In this document: positions 21,113 to 30,984 of the stretch, in pieces
Numbering within the stretch: the first letter of the stretch is position 1
Layout of the letters: every line of letters starts with the position of its first letter
Assembly: GCF_905171765.1 (NCBI RefSeq)
Contig: NC_053392.1
Span: forward strand, 447,234,837-447,298,836
Length of the DNA stretch: 64,000 nt
From: Bufo bufo
Taxonomy: Eukaryota; Chordata; Amphibia; Anura; Bufonidae
Direction: 5' to 3'
Notes under the pieces: model-generated
Databases searched by the model: none
What the model saw: the letters and a program-made list of their open reading frames with translations, nothing else
What the model was told of the DNA's origin: nothing
Position numbers and translations under genes: made by a program

Positions 21113-22025
21113 CACTGCTTAAAAAAATAAAGGGAACACTTAAACAATACAATGTAACTCCAAGTCAATCACACTTCTGTGAAATCAAACGGTCCACTTA
21201 GGAAGCAACACTGAGTGACAATCAATTTCACATGCTGTTGTGCAAATAGGATAGACAACAGGTGGAAATTATAGGCAATTAGCAAGACACCCCCAATAAA
21301 GGAGTGGTTCTGCAGGTGGTGACCACAGACCACTTCTCAGTTCCTATGCTTCCTGGCTGATGTTTTGGTCACTTTTGAATGCTGGCGGTGCTTTCACTCT
21401 AGTGGTAGCATGAGACGGAGTCTACAACCCACACAAGTGGCTCAGGTAGTGCAGCTTATCCAGGATGGCACATCAATGCGAGCTGTGGCAAGAAGGTTTG
21501 CTGTGTCTGTCAGCGCAGTGTCCAGAGCATGGAGGCGCTACCAGGAGACAGGCCAGTACATCAGGAGACGTGGAGGAGGCCGTAGGAGGGCAACAACCCA
21601 GCAGCATGACCGCTACATCCGCCTTTGTGCAAGGAGGAACAGGAGGAGCACTGCCAGAGCCCTGCAAAATGACCTCCAGCAGGCCACAAATGTGCATGTG
21701 TCTGCTCAAATGGTCAGAAACAGACTCCATGAGGGTGATATGAGGGCCCGACGTCCACAGGTGGGGGTTGTGCTTACAGCCCAACACCGTGCATGCCCAG
21801 TTGAATTGCAGAGGTCCTGGAAAAGAAGGGCCAACACTGCAAATACTGACTCTTTGCATAAATGTCATGTAATTGTCGATAAAAGCCTTTGAAACGTATG
21901 AAGTGTGTGTAATTATATTTCACTACATCACAGAAACAAATGAAACAAAGATCTAAAAGCAGTTTAGCAGCAAACTTTGTGAAAACTACTATTTGTGTCA
22001 TTCTCGAAACTTTTGGCCACGACTG
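21113..22025 (+). mobile_element. Chimeric Tc1: 5' half of one family, 3' end of another
   Basis: The left end CACTGCTTAAAAAAATAAAG and first ~680 bp match the full Tc1 at 22639-24219. At about 21790 (after CACCGTGCA) the sequence changes to a different Tc1 family whose terminal phrase is ATTCTCGAAACTTTTGGCCA then CGACTG at 22025. Terminal inverted repeats therefore do not match each other. It was formed by insertion plus deletion or by recombination. Confidence 0.85.
21410..21892 (+). CDS. Tc1 DNA-binding domain fused to foreign Tc1 C-terminus
   Basis: From ATG 21410 ([20 protein letters not shown]) the frame is open 160 codons. It covers the two helix-turn-helix parts ([54 protein letters not shown]) and then switches to [20 protein letters not shown], the C-terminal tail of another Tc1 family. 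The catalytic DDE core is missing. The position equivalent to the stop in the neighbouring copy (23006) is CGA Arg here. Expression is unknown. Confidence 0.75.
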   Translation: MRRSLQPTQVAQVVQLIQDGTSMRAVARRFAVSVSAVSRAWRRYQETGQYIRRRGGGRRRATTQQHDRYIRLCARRNRRSTARALQNDLQQATNVHVSAQMVRNRLHEGDMRARRPQVGVVLTAQHRACPVELQRSWKRRANTANTDSLHKCHVIVDKSL

Positions 22026-22034
22026 TATATATAT

Positions 22035-22621
22035 TGTAGGGATTACCCAAATGGTAGCCTTCAGATAAATACACAGTAGCCTTTTAATGGTGGAAATCAA
22101 AGTAATAAATGTCTTTTATTGTCGGCACACCACAATTCAACAGGCGGTAGTGATCAGCTTACTTCCGCTGACACTTAAAGAAAAACAATTCAGTTTTGAA
22201 TCTGAACAATCACATAGAAAGTTTTAGGGCACAGTACTGTACTCCCCACGGAGTGGATGGGAACCTTGCTTTGTCCTTTGTCTCTCGGCAGAGACCCTCT
22301 GGTTTTCACTCAGCTCCAAAAACACACAGCTACACAGAGCTCCACCATCAGCCAGGTAATCATCACCCCTGACCCTGCTGGCTGACTTTTTGTAAGCCCA
22401 TCAAAACCCAGCCTGGACCATAGGAAACAGCCACCAACCCTGCACTTTAGCTGCTCCCAGTAAGAGCCGGCCCGTATTAGCTTTTCACAGGTATGCTAAC
22501 TATCAAAGTGTCCATCAGCAACTGCTGCGGACATATGCACTACTGGCTCCTACTTCACCGAGGCCAGGAACCTCGGTGACATATATCTTCCATCTATGAT
22601 GGTCCCTTGTGCCTTTCTACA
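22035..22621 (-). mobile_element. Solo LTR, unclassified family
   Basis: 587 bp from TGTAGGGATTACCC to CCTTTCTACA, i.e. TG...CA ends, inserted in an AT dinucleotide tract between two Tc1 elements, so the duplication (TATAT/ATATA) is ambiguous. Minus-strand AATAAA near 22115 suggests minus orientation. No coding sequence. Confidence 0.6.
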
Positions 22622-22638
22622 ATATATATATATATATA

Positions 22639-24216
22639 CACTGCTCAAAAAAAATAAAGGGAACACTTAAACAACACAATGTAACTCCAAGTCAATCACA
22701 CTTCTGTGAAATCAAACTGTCCACTTAGGAAGCAACACTGAGTGACAATAAATTTCACATGCTGTTGTGCAAATGGGATAGACAACAGGTGGAAATTATA
22801 GGCAACTAGCAAGACACCCCCAATAAAGGAGTGGTTCTGCAGGTGGTGACCACAGACCTCTTCTCAGTTCCTATGCTTCCTGGCTGATGTTTTGGTCACT
22901 TTTGAATGCTGGCGGTGCTTTCACTCTAGTGGTAGCATGAGACGGAGTCTACAACCCACACAAGTGGCTCAGATAGTGAAGCTTATCCAGGATGGCACAT
23001 CAATGTGAGCTGTGGCAAGAAGGTTTGCTGTGTCTGTCAGCGTAATGTCCAGAGCATGGAGGCGCTACCAGGAGACAGGCCAGTACATCAGGAGACGTGG
23101 AGGAGGCCGTAGGAGGGCAATAACCCAGCAGCAGGACCGCTACCTCCGCCTTTGTGCAAGGAGGAACAGGAGGAGCACTGCCAGAGCCCTGCAAAATGAC
23201 CTCCAGCAGGCCACAAATGTGCATGTGTCTGCTCAAACGGTCAGAAACAGACTCCATGAGGGTGATATGAGGGCCCGACGTCCACAGGTGGGGGTTGTGC
23301 TTACAGCCCAACACCGTGCAGGACGTTTGGCATTTGCCAGAGAACACCAAGATTGGCAAATTCGCCACTGGCGCCCTGTGCTCTTCACAGATGAAAGCAG
23401 GTTCACACTGAGCCCATGTGACAGACGTGACAGAGTCTGGAGATGCCGTGGAGAACGTTCTGCTGCCTGCAACATCCTCCAGCATGACCGGTTCGGCTTT
23501 GGGTCAGTAATGGTGTGGGGTGGCATTTCTTTGGAGGGCCGCACAGCCCTCCATGTGCTCGCCAGAGGTAGCCTGACTGCCATTAGGTACCGAGATGAAA
23601 TCCTCAGACCCCTTGTGAGACCATATGCTGGTGCGGTTGGCCCTGGGTTCCGCTTAATGCAAGACAATGCTAGACCTCATGTGGCTGGAGTGTGTCAGCA
23701 GTTCCTGCAAGACGAAGGCATTGATGCTATGGACTGGCCTGCCCGTTCCCCAGACCTGAATCCAATTGAGCACATCTGGGACATCATGTCTCGCTCTATC
23801 CACCAACGTCACGTTGCACCACAGACTGTCCAGGAGTTGGCAGATGCTTTAGTCCAGGTCTGGGAGGAGATCCCTCAGGAGACCGTCTGCCACCTCATCA
23901 GGAACATGCACAGGCATTGTAGGGAGGTCATACAGGCACGTGGAGGCCACACACACTACTGAGCCTCATTTTGACTTGTTTTAAGGACATTACATCAAAG
24001 TTGGATCAGCCTGTAGTGTGTTTTTCCACTTTAATTTTGAGTGTGACTCCAAATCCAGACCTCCATTGGTTGAAAAATTTGATTTCCATTTTTTTTTTTG
24101 TGTGATTTTGTTGTCAGCACATTCAACTATGTAAAGAATAAAGTATTTCAGAAGAATATTTAATTAACTCAGATCTAGGATGTGTTATTTTTGTGTTCCC
24201 TTTATTTTTTTGAGCA

Positions 24217-24219
<3 letters not shown>
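22639..24219 (+). mobile_element. Full-length Tc1-like element (Tc1-C)
   Basis: Left end CACTGCTCAAAAAAAATAAA, right end TTTATTTTTTTGAGCAGTG, inserted at TA in AT-rich repeats. 1581 bp with one transposase gene. Confidence 0.92.
22937..23962 (+). pseudogene. Tc1 transposase, single premature stop
   Basis: 341-codon frame from [20 protein letters not shown] to GGHTHY. HTH/paired-like DNA-binding region ([20 protein letters not shown]), GRRR hook, DD34E core with [17 protein letters not shown] and NPIEHIW. The one lesion is TGA at 23006-23008 (codon 24). The sister copy at 21113 has CGA here, so this is a CpG-to-TpG change. An internal ATG at 23012 leaves 316 codons open, which would lack the first helix. 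Confidence 0.93.
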
Positions 24220-24259
<40 letters not shown>

Positions 24260-24355
24260 CTAGCTATCACCAACAGATTTCTTAAAAAAAAAAAAGCCAC
24301 TAAACCTGAGCAGACGCAGTCAGTTATATATATATATATATATATATATATAGCT
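24220..24355. repeat. AT dinucleotide microsatellites
   Basis: (TA)n at 24220-24256 and ~24325-24352, flanking a repeat of the phrase AAAAGCCACTAAACCTGAGC also seen at 20965. Confidence 0.9.
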
Positions 24356-24639
24356 AGCTGGCACCAAAAAAAAACACTTACCAGTCACAGCTCGCACACA
24401 GAAAAAGTGGTGCCATGCCAAAAAAATTGAAGGGGGTACAGTGACAGGGAATGGGGATCTGAAACAGCTGCAGATGAGCCAAAGATCACTACAGCTGTTC
24501 CAGATGTTGTTCTTTTTCTTCTTCTTCTTCTTCTGAAAAGCACTGATTTAGGTGGTAGTACCACAAGTCCCAGCTGACAATGAGCAGCACAGAGTGGCAC
24601 AGGTCCTCTCTGCAAGCAGTCACCAAGCTAGAATGGCTG

Positions 24640-25070
24640 CCTGCAGAGAGGCATCAACAGATCTTTCTGCTGCATAGCGCTGCCATTGGCTGGAGCATTG
24701 TTCCAGCCAATTGCAGTGCTGGGAGGGGACATCAGTGTCTGATGTCCCCTCCCTGACCTCGGAGGTGACATGGGCTGATGTAATCAGCCCCAATCACCTC
24801 CGTCCCAGCCACCAGCAGCACCATAGGGCAATAGAAGTATAGCGCTGCAATAGGCTGGAGCGTTTCTCCAGCCAATCGCAGCGCTGGGGAGGGACACCTG
24901 TGTCTGGTGTCCCCTCCCTAACCTAGGAGGAGACATGGGCTGATGTCAACAGCCCACTCCCACCTCTAGCTGAGCCCCCCTGCAGCTCCATACATTGCCG
25001 GCGCTGCGATGGGCTGGTCTTCACTAGCCAGCCCATTGCAGCGATCGGGGCTGCAGGGGGGCGGAAAAAC
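24640..25070. repeat. Three hairpin-bearing subrepeats in piggyBac 5' region
   Basis: Each ~150-bp unit contains GCGCTG...CCATTGGCTGGAGC paired with a nearby GCCAATTGCAG...CGCTGG. The first two also contain GGGGACAtcaGTGTC..TGTCCCC hairpins and a GACATGGGCTGATGT phrase. Non-coding. Confidence 0.7.
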
Positions 25071-25194
25071 TCCTCGTCTCCCTCAGCTAAGATGGCTGAC
25101 TGCCGATTAGTGCAGTCAGCTTACTACGGTCACCGTGCGATTCTGCGCAGTGACCGGAGTTATCCATGTCATACTATGCGGTGAGTCACGACTT

Positions 25195-25234
25195 TTATGA
25201 CGTAGTAGTGTGTCATGTGTCGGGAAGGGGTTAA
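25195..25234 (-). repeat. Terminal sequence and TTAA target of piggyBac-like element
   Basis: The minus strand begins CCCCTTCCCGACACATGACA adjacent to TTAA at 25231-25234. A TTAA copy at the other end is not visible. Confidence 0.5.
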
Positions 25235-25239
25235 GGTGA

Positions 25240-26110
25240 AAAGTGGCACAGTCCTTAAGAGGTTAAATACACACTATTTTTATTTAGTTTGTGTGGTGTT
25301 GTTATTATGAGTATTTATTCCCCGTCACATCTCTTAGCATCTATTTACACTATATAGTGCTTTCTTTATACACTCTCTGCTACTACTCAGCAGATATTAT
25401 ATTGGGTGGGGGTGCAAATACACCAGTTGTATTTGGTCTGAGATGTGTGATACCAATGCTATTCTAGATAGACCACATTATCTGACAGTCTGTTATCATG
25501 CAGCTTCATTATTCTTGTAAGCTGCATTCTCTTGTCAATTGCCTTGCATATTATAAACGCACACTGCTGAATACATATTCACACAAGCCTACATTGCTCA
25601 GTCCGATACACTGTGGCTACCAGATCAAGCACACTGATACAGAGTATCTTCTATACACACAATTCAACAATACAGGCACTAGATGTCTATATCACACACA
25701 TACACCTACTATTGCACATATGCCCTCTTACTGTCCCTGTATTGATTGATTTAAACCCTCCACTGTCCTCTGCCTTAAACTAAATGCACTACACCACCCT
25801 TACCGACATGGTTTGCCACATATGTGGCTTCGTCAGGGGAGATAAGGGTACCCTTTGTACATATATTGGGTTGGGACCCCTAAAGGGATTTCATTTTGGT
25901 CAGTTGACCGTTTGGGATTTTGTTGAAATTATCCAGAGGGTCCCATCTAGGGCCTTCAATTTGATCAATTATTACCCAGTCTGTAACCTCACCAACTGAA
26001 ACCTGTTCTACATAAATGCTGTGGAACGATTCCTCCCTATCCTTTCCTGCACATATAAATCGTTTTTTCACCACAATCAAGTCTTTTCTATCACTGTCCC
26101 TAGCGCCTGC
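25240..26110 (-). mobile_element. Probable PLE-derived non-coding fragment with degenerate hammerhead
   Basis: No ORF is recognisable. The segment contains a hammerhead-like motif (25804-25855, minus) of the type found in PLE ends, with flanking AT-rich sequence resembling the 912-bp insertion at 47225-48136 in composition. Boundaries are estimates. Confidence 0.35.
25804..25855 (-). ncRNA. Degenerate hammerhead ribozyme motif
   Basis: Minus strand: CTGACGA, stem II GCCAC-ATAT-GTGGC (5 bp perfect), then AAAC where GAAA is expected (G12 missing), stem III with GTC triplet, and an interrupted stem I in which CCCTTA pairs with TAAGGG. The missing G should abolish cleavage. Confidence 0.5.
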
Positions 26111-26279
26111 AGACTCTCTCCCTGCACTAAGTACACTGGTAAATGGCAGAATCTAAGATGGCTGCCGCTATTTATAGGGCTGTGACATCACAGGGCTGGC
26201 TGGCTGCTGATTGGCTGCATGCATGGCATTGTGGGTGATCCCACCTTCCCAGAGTTCCTTGCCCCATGTCCTCACACAT

Positions 26280-26416
26280 GCAGCAGCCATTTTAGGAAAA
26301 AATGTGATTCGTTACCACGAAGCGTAAGGAAATTCTGCTTCGATGCAAATCGAATCTTTCCTGAAATTCGAATCGAATTCCACTTCGTCAGCTTCAATTC
26401 GCTCATCTCTAGTCTC
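26280..26416. repeat. hAT-type MITE terminus
   Basis: AT/CG-alternating subterminal sequence (CGAAATTCGAATCGAATTCC type) ending TCAATTCGCTCATCTCTAG, similar in style to the hAT ends at 9462 and 29697. A matching left terminus was not located. Confidence 0.45.
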
Positions 26417-26420
26417 CACC

Positions 26421-26478
26421 TATCACTTGGTTGAACTTGATGGACTTATGTTTTTTTTCCAATAGTATTAACTATGTA
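26421..26478 (+). mobile_element. 3' tail of a CR1/L2-group LINE
   Basis: GGTTGAACTTGATGGACTTA followed by TTTTTTCCAATAG and AACTATGTAAC is the widespread 3' end of vertebrate CR1/L2-group LINEs. Only the tail is present. Confidence 0.6.
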
Positions 26479-26479
26479 A

Positions 26480-26760
26480 CCTCACAGAGGCAGATGTGCA
26501 TTGCCAACCGACACACATGTCGATATGTACCCCAAGCATCTGGCAATCAGCCCAAACAGCATACAATGGGACACCACAAGTGTCTGTGGCCAGTGAGCAC
26601 GAGACAGAGGCAGGTGTGCACTGCCACACGGACAAATATCCCTAGATACACAACATCGTTATCCGGCAACCAGTCCACACAGCATACCATGGAACACATG
26701 AACAGATATGATAACACAGGGGACAATTATCTGGAATGAGCCACTGTAAAAAAGTGCCAA
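26480..26760. repeat. Imperfect ~140-bp duplication
   Basis: Two diverged copies share GAGGCAG(A/G)TGTGCA(T/C)TGCC, CACACAGCATACCATGG-type and CAACCAG phrases. Nothing else is recognised. Confidence 0.45.
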
Positions 26761-26872
26761 GTAGATGTCACAAACCTTCACTAAACAGCATGATAAACCT
26801 GCTTAATTTGTTCTCAAGTATAAAATGAATATGACATATGATGGTAGGACAACTCCTTTAGTATTAGGGCTT

Positions 26873-27190
26873 GTTCACACGACCGTGTGAAGTCAGTGCT
26901 GTGGACCACAAATTGCGGTCCGCAATGCACGGGCACTGACCGTGGCCCAGCCGCATGGGGATTGCGGTCCAATTCACTTGAATGGGTCCACAATCTTTTT
27001 GCGGTGCGGATGCACGGAACGGAATCCCAGGAAACATTCCGTAGTGCTTCCGTAGTGTTCCGTTCTGCATCTCCGGATTTGCGGACCCATTGAAGTGAAT
27101 GGGTCCGCATCCGTGATACGGAATTCACACGGAACGGTGCCCTTGTATTGCGGATCCGCAAATGCTGTTCACAATACGGCAATGGGGAGC
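26873..27190. mobile_element. Harbinger-like MITE remnant
   Basis: Starts GGGCTTGTTCACACGACCGT after TTA and is CpG-rich with repeated GAATGGGTCC(A/G)C and GCGGTCC phrases. The right inverted repeat is not intact. Confidence 0.5.
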
Positions 27191-27292
27191 ATACGTTCGT
27201 TTTAATGAGCGCTTACTCTGTATCCAATTATGGAGTTTGTCTTTTCTGTCTTGGCTAATAAAGCAATATACCAAGCAGGTATACATATAGGC

Positions 27293-27620
27293 CCTGATTT
27301 ATCATGCCTTCACTCCAGAATTCTGCCTTTTTTGGGCTCCCTTGTGCAAATATTTTGCCACATTTTTCATTTTTATAACCACTCATTAAAATTTTTAAAT
27401 ATGGGTGGGAAAGTGTGTGTGGTTAGCTATGTTGATGAATTTCACTCCAGATTTATCACTAAAGCTTATTTTTAAAAAAAAAAGCTGCACAAATGTCACC
27501 ATCTTACTCCAGTAGGAGGGTGTAGTAGGAGTAGCTTTTCTAGCCAAAAGTGGTTTAGGTTTAAGAATGTATCAAATAACATGCAGCATTTGATACATAC
27601 AGTACACAAAACGAAGACAC
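27293..27620. repeat. AT-rich MITE-like stretch
   Basis: Contains GGCCCTGATTTATCATGCC and, inverted in sense, CACTCCAGATTTATCACTAA. It lies just 3' (in gene sense) of the UNC93A-like exon, hence in its first intron. No coding signal. Confidence 0.35.
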
Positions 27621-27755
27621 AAGCAAAACTGACTTCAAATATTATTCCCATAATGTTGCTTCTAATATTTTTCTATTAAAAGCAATAAAATATAACTGTC
27701 AAAATGTTTCTTTGGAATACAGAATAAAAACAAAGATGTGTCAAATGTATACTAC

Positions 27756-27845
27756 CTGTAAAGCTTGCAGTCCGCCATAAGCTGTGAATAGAAGGAGAAA
27801 TCCAAAGGAAATAATAATAATATTTTTAAGATGTTTTATCTCCAT
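27756..27845 (-). CDS. unc93a: UNC93A-like, first coding exon (partial gene)
   Basis: From ATG at 27845 the minus strand encodes 30 residues: MEIKHLKNIIIISFGFLLLF then TAYGGLQALQ, followed at 27755 by GTAGTA, so the junction CAG|GTAGTA is a good splice donor. The protein closely resembles the start of vertebrate UNC93A, a multi-pass major-facilitator-like membrane protein; the segment IIIISFGFLLLFTAYGGL is the first transmembrane helix, and the exon end matches the known split before SSLYSEEG. Too short for ORF calling. No further exon was recognised at lower coordinates within the window, implying an intron longer than 27 kb filled with transposons. A lone exon left by a broken gene is the alternative. 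Confidence 0.82.
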
Positions 27846-28060
27846 TGCTTCACTGTGTTCAGTCCTTCCAGATTAATGACTTGCTTATATATATAAAAAG
27901 CCAAAACACACAGTAAACACAAGGAATGTCGCTGGAACAGATACAATTTTCTAGCAAACAGCAGTGCAAAGTTTACTGCTCGGTTCTCTTCTTCGTAGTG
28001 TTTTGCAACCTTTAATGAGTTAATTATACAGTTGACTGCAGTGGTTGTGAAACTGTTCTA
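27846..28060 (-). promoter_or_regulatory. Candidate promoter / 5' region of UNC93A-like gene
   Basis: Upstream of the ATG, minus strand: TATATATAAG (plus ~27885-27895) about 40 nt before the start; TGTTTGC (FOXA-like) and GTGCAAAGTTTAC in the plus sense (HNF4-like) at 27955-27980; GTTAATTATACAG (HNF1-like) in the plus sense at ~28019-28031. The sequence is not obviously repetitive. Human UNC93A begins with a non-coding exon, so the TATA could be irrelevant if this frog start is also preceded by a splice. Confidence 0.4.
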
Positions 28061-28217
28061 AAAAAATCTGATCTATAAAACACCAACCCATCAACACATG
28101 ACTTGTATCTGGTGCATTTTTGCTTTCATTAACAAATGCTTCCTTGTACAGCCTGAATCAACATAAACATTTCCTGGATCCTTACAATGTAAAGACAATG
28201 AGCATCTCCTATAAGGG

Positions 28218-28545
28218 TTAGGCTATATGCACACGACAGTGAAAAAGGTATGTGTGATGGACTTTAATGGCCATCACACATCCGTTTTAAGAACAATGGT
28301 AATCTATGGGGTTATTCAACTGCAGTTTTTTCAGGCCCAGTAAATAATGAACGTCAAAAACTATTACATTCTCTAACCTATCCGTTTTCACTGATCGACA
28401 CTCCCATAGAATTCATCACTGATCGACACTCCCATAGAATTCAATGGGACCACTTTTAGCATTCGTTTCTCAGAAAGACATCAGTGAAAAAACGTCAGTT
28501 AAAAACTTACCGTTTATCTGTTTTGCTTTTTGTTGCTTTTTTCAT
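28218..28545. mobile_element. Harbinger-like MITE remnant
   Basis: Starts GGCTATATGCACACGACAGTG after TTA, similar to the terminus at 7762. It contains a short direct duplication of CACTGATCGACACTCCCATA around 28390-28440. The right end is degraded. Confidence 0.5.
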
Positions 28546-28587
28546 AGACACCAATGCATTAGCATCGGATTTATAGAATTATACTAA

Positions 28588-28885
28588 GGGGGTCATTTAT
28601 TAAACAGAAATACTCCTAAATTAGGCATATTTCTGTTGTAGATTGCGGCCCAAAGACCCTTTGTGCCGCAATCTGAGACTTTTTCCAGCTCACGCCAGGT
28701 CGCAAATGACATGTAGGGGGAATGGGGGGGAAGGGGGTGGCAGGCCCATCTCATTCATAATTTTCTATGGCTGTTTTAGGCATAGAAAATGGTCTAAATG
28801 TAGGCACCTCTATATAGCTGTGGCGGCCCGTGCAGGGCCTTATTAAGTCCGGCGTCTGAAACACCAGTTTTAATAAATGTGCCCC
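28588..28885. mobile_element. Harbinger-type MITE with TAA duplication
   Basis: Inverted ends GGGGTCATTTATTAAA / TTTTAATAAATGTGCCCC, flanked by TAA at 28585-28587 and 28886-28888. A related element with GGGGTCATTTAT ends is at 48384-48716. Confidence 0.75.
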
Positions 28886-28888
28886 TAA

Positions 28889-29390
28889 GTTCATATGGAG
28901 CCCAGCCATTTTTATGAACATAAGCTTGTCCACGTTGGCTGTGGACAGGCACATCAGTCTGCTAAACACATGTTCGGACAATACACTTGCTGCAGGGCAG
29001 GCCAGCACCTCCAAGGTGTAAAGGGCAAGCTCAGGCCATGTGTTCATTTTGACCCAGAAGTTAAATGGGGCAGACCCATCAGTCAGTACATGCAGACGTG
29101 TGCACACGTACTCTTCCACCCTGTTGTTGAAATGCTGCCTCCTGCTAAGACGGTCCATATCAGATGGTGGTGCTGGATGTTGTGGCGTGCTGACAAAGCT
29201 TTTCCACATTTCGGCCATGCTAACCCTCCCTACTGAGGTGCTGGCTGTGCCCAAGCTGCATTGTGGACTTCCTCATGTTTCCACTGAGCCCCCTCTGTCA
29301 GGTGGGAATGCTGTCAGTGGTGCGTCTACCAGCATGTGTATGTATTCGTGCATCTTACGATCACGCTCCAGCAGGGTGGCTGTGAGATGA
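28889..29390 (-). pseudogene. hAT transposase C-terminal remnant
   Basis: Minus frame contains EYVCTRLHVLTDGSAPFNFW, TWPELALYTLEVLACPAASV and LSEHVFSR, i.e. the hAT dimerisation domain with the PA(S/A)SVLSE motif. Upstream codons give HEYIHMLVDA-type sequence. It belongs to the same family as 62119-62385 and is truncated on both sides; a MITE lies at its 3' edge. Confidence 0.8.
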
Positions 29391-29397
29391 GGAAAAG

Positions 29398-29560
29398 GCT
29401 CTCTTTGTCTGAACACTGTTTGTGTAAATTAAATTAAATGTTCTGGACTGACATTCTGCTGTTTAGCCAGAAGATGCTGCTGTTTCCTAAACACAGATAC
29501 AGACTGCACATATATCTCCATATTCATGAGAGAGGTGGGGTTTACCCAGGGTATGGAGAG
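29398..29560 (-). repeat. Interspersed repeat, inverted partner of 45180-45330
   Basis: Reverse complement shares CACCTCTCATGAATATGGA, GTTTAGGAAACAGC, AACAGCAGAATGTCAGTCCA and AGTGTTCAGACAA with 45190-45320. Probably an LTR or DNA-element end; unclassified. Confidence 0.65.
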
Positions 29561-30276
29561 AAGAGAAGGAGAGAGCAGCCATCTTAGAGGGAGGTGAAAC
29601 TGAGGAACTGTGAGAGCAGAGAATCTGATGGCATCCAGGTGTGAGAGCCTCCCTCAGTTACCATGGCTGCAGCTAAGTGAAGCTGATCTTGTCCAATAGA
29701 GATGGCCTTGCAGCGCGCCTGGCGGTCATTTCGCAGTGAACCTTGCGTGTTCGCGGTTCGACGAACATGCGAACATATGGCGATGTCCGCCGCCGCCATA
29801 ATCTTTTGCATTGTGCCGAACTTTGACCCATGACACATCCATCAGGTGGGACAGGACAGCCAATTGAGATGCTTCAGCACAAGGACATACCCCCACCCTA
29901 TCAAAGAACCCGATCTGGTAGCCATTTTACATTCTGTGTTTTGCCAGTGTAGGGAGAGGTTGCATTGTGGAGCAGGGACAGGCTGTTAGGGACACCAAAC
30001 GCTAGCTAATAGGGCCAAAAAAGTCCTTTTAAGGACAGGTATACGTGTTCTATCGATAGGTTTGATATACTTATAATATACTTTCTAACATAGAAATTAT
30101 ATTATAGCGCATTTGTATTGTGAAGCAGTTGTGTGCGGTTCTGCTGCGATACTGCAGCTACATAGAGGGACAAACGCTATTGGAACAACTAATTGCAACA
30201 GGTGTGATATAACTCTTGCCCCAAAAAAAACATATTGAGGGGTGTGATATATCTTCTTCGACAAAATACTGATTAA

Positions 30277-30980
30277 AGGGCTTCTGTCACCCCACTAAAC
30301 TTTTTTTTTTTTTTTGCTTACTTATAATCCTCACACTGCGATTTATGCCTACATAATCAAATTAATCATTTTGGTCCTGTAGATTTTATTTAAAACATGC
30401 TTTTAAAATATGCAAATTACCTTACTACCAGCAAGTAGGGCGGCTACTTGCTGGTAGCAGCCGCATCCTCCGATCCTAAAGACGCCCCCTCCGCATTGTG
30501 ATTGACAGGGCCAGGGAACGGAATCGTTCTCTGCTGGCCCTGCCTGTTAGCATTAAAAATCTGGCGCCTGCACCGCGGCCGTACCTGTCTTCAATCGGCA
30601 CAGACGCACTGAGAGGCGGCCCTCGCTTGGCCGCTCCATCCTCAATGCGCCTGCGCCGATGATGTCACATCTACACCCAGCGCAGGCGCATTGAGGATGG
30701 AGCGGCCGAGCAGGCGCCAGATTTTGAATGCTAACAGGCAGGGCCACCAGAGAACGATTACGTTCCCTGGCCCTGCCAATCACAATGCGGAGGGGGCGTC
30801 TTTAGGATCGAAGGATGCCCGTCCTACTTGCTGGTAGCAAGGTAATTTGCATATTTTAAAAGCATGTTTTAAACAAAATCTACAGGACCAAAATGATTAA
30901 TTTGATTATGTAGGCATAAATTGCAGTGTGGGGATTATAAGTAAGCAAAAAAAAAGGTTTAGTGGGGTGACAGAAGCCCT
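30277..30980. mobile_element. Foldback MITE with ~290-bp inverted arms, TTAA target
   Basis: TTAA at 30273-30276 and 30981-30984; ends AGGGCTTCTGTCACCCCACT and its complement. The arms stay complementary through GTAGATTTTATTTAAAACAT and CGCCCCCTCCGCATTGTGATT, so the element folds into one long hairpin around ~30620. Inserted in the hAT satellite array. Confidence 0.88.
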
Positions 30981-30984
30981 TTAA

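Larger units (their letters stand above)
3897..25230 (-). mobile_element. piggyBac-like element, outermost host of the nested block
   Basis: The transposase coding sequence reads on the minus strand (C-terminus near 5340, N-terminus near 20770), interrupted by the Gypsy at 6877-20576. The proposed 5' end is at 25230, where the minus strand starts CCCCTTCCCGACACATGACA next to TTAA (25231-25234). The left end was probably lost when the hAT landed at 3888. Assigning 24280-25230 to this same element rests on continuity of a phrase beginning AAAAGCCACTAAAC, found at ~20962 and repeated at ~24290, so the right boundary is less certain than the coding part. Confidence 0.55.

Noticed and set aside
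24182..24430. 82-codon Tyr/Ile-rich ORF
   Set aside because: It is the translation of an AT dinucleotide repeat.
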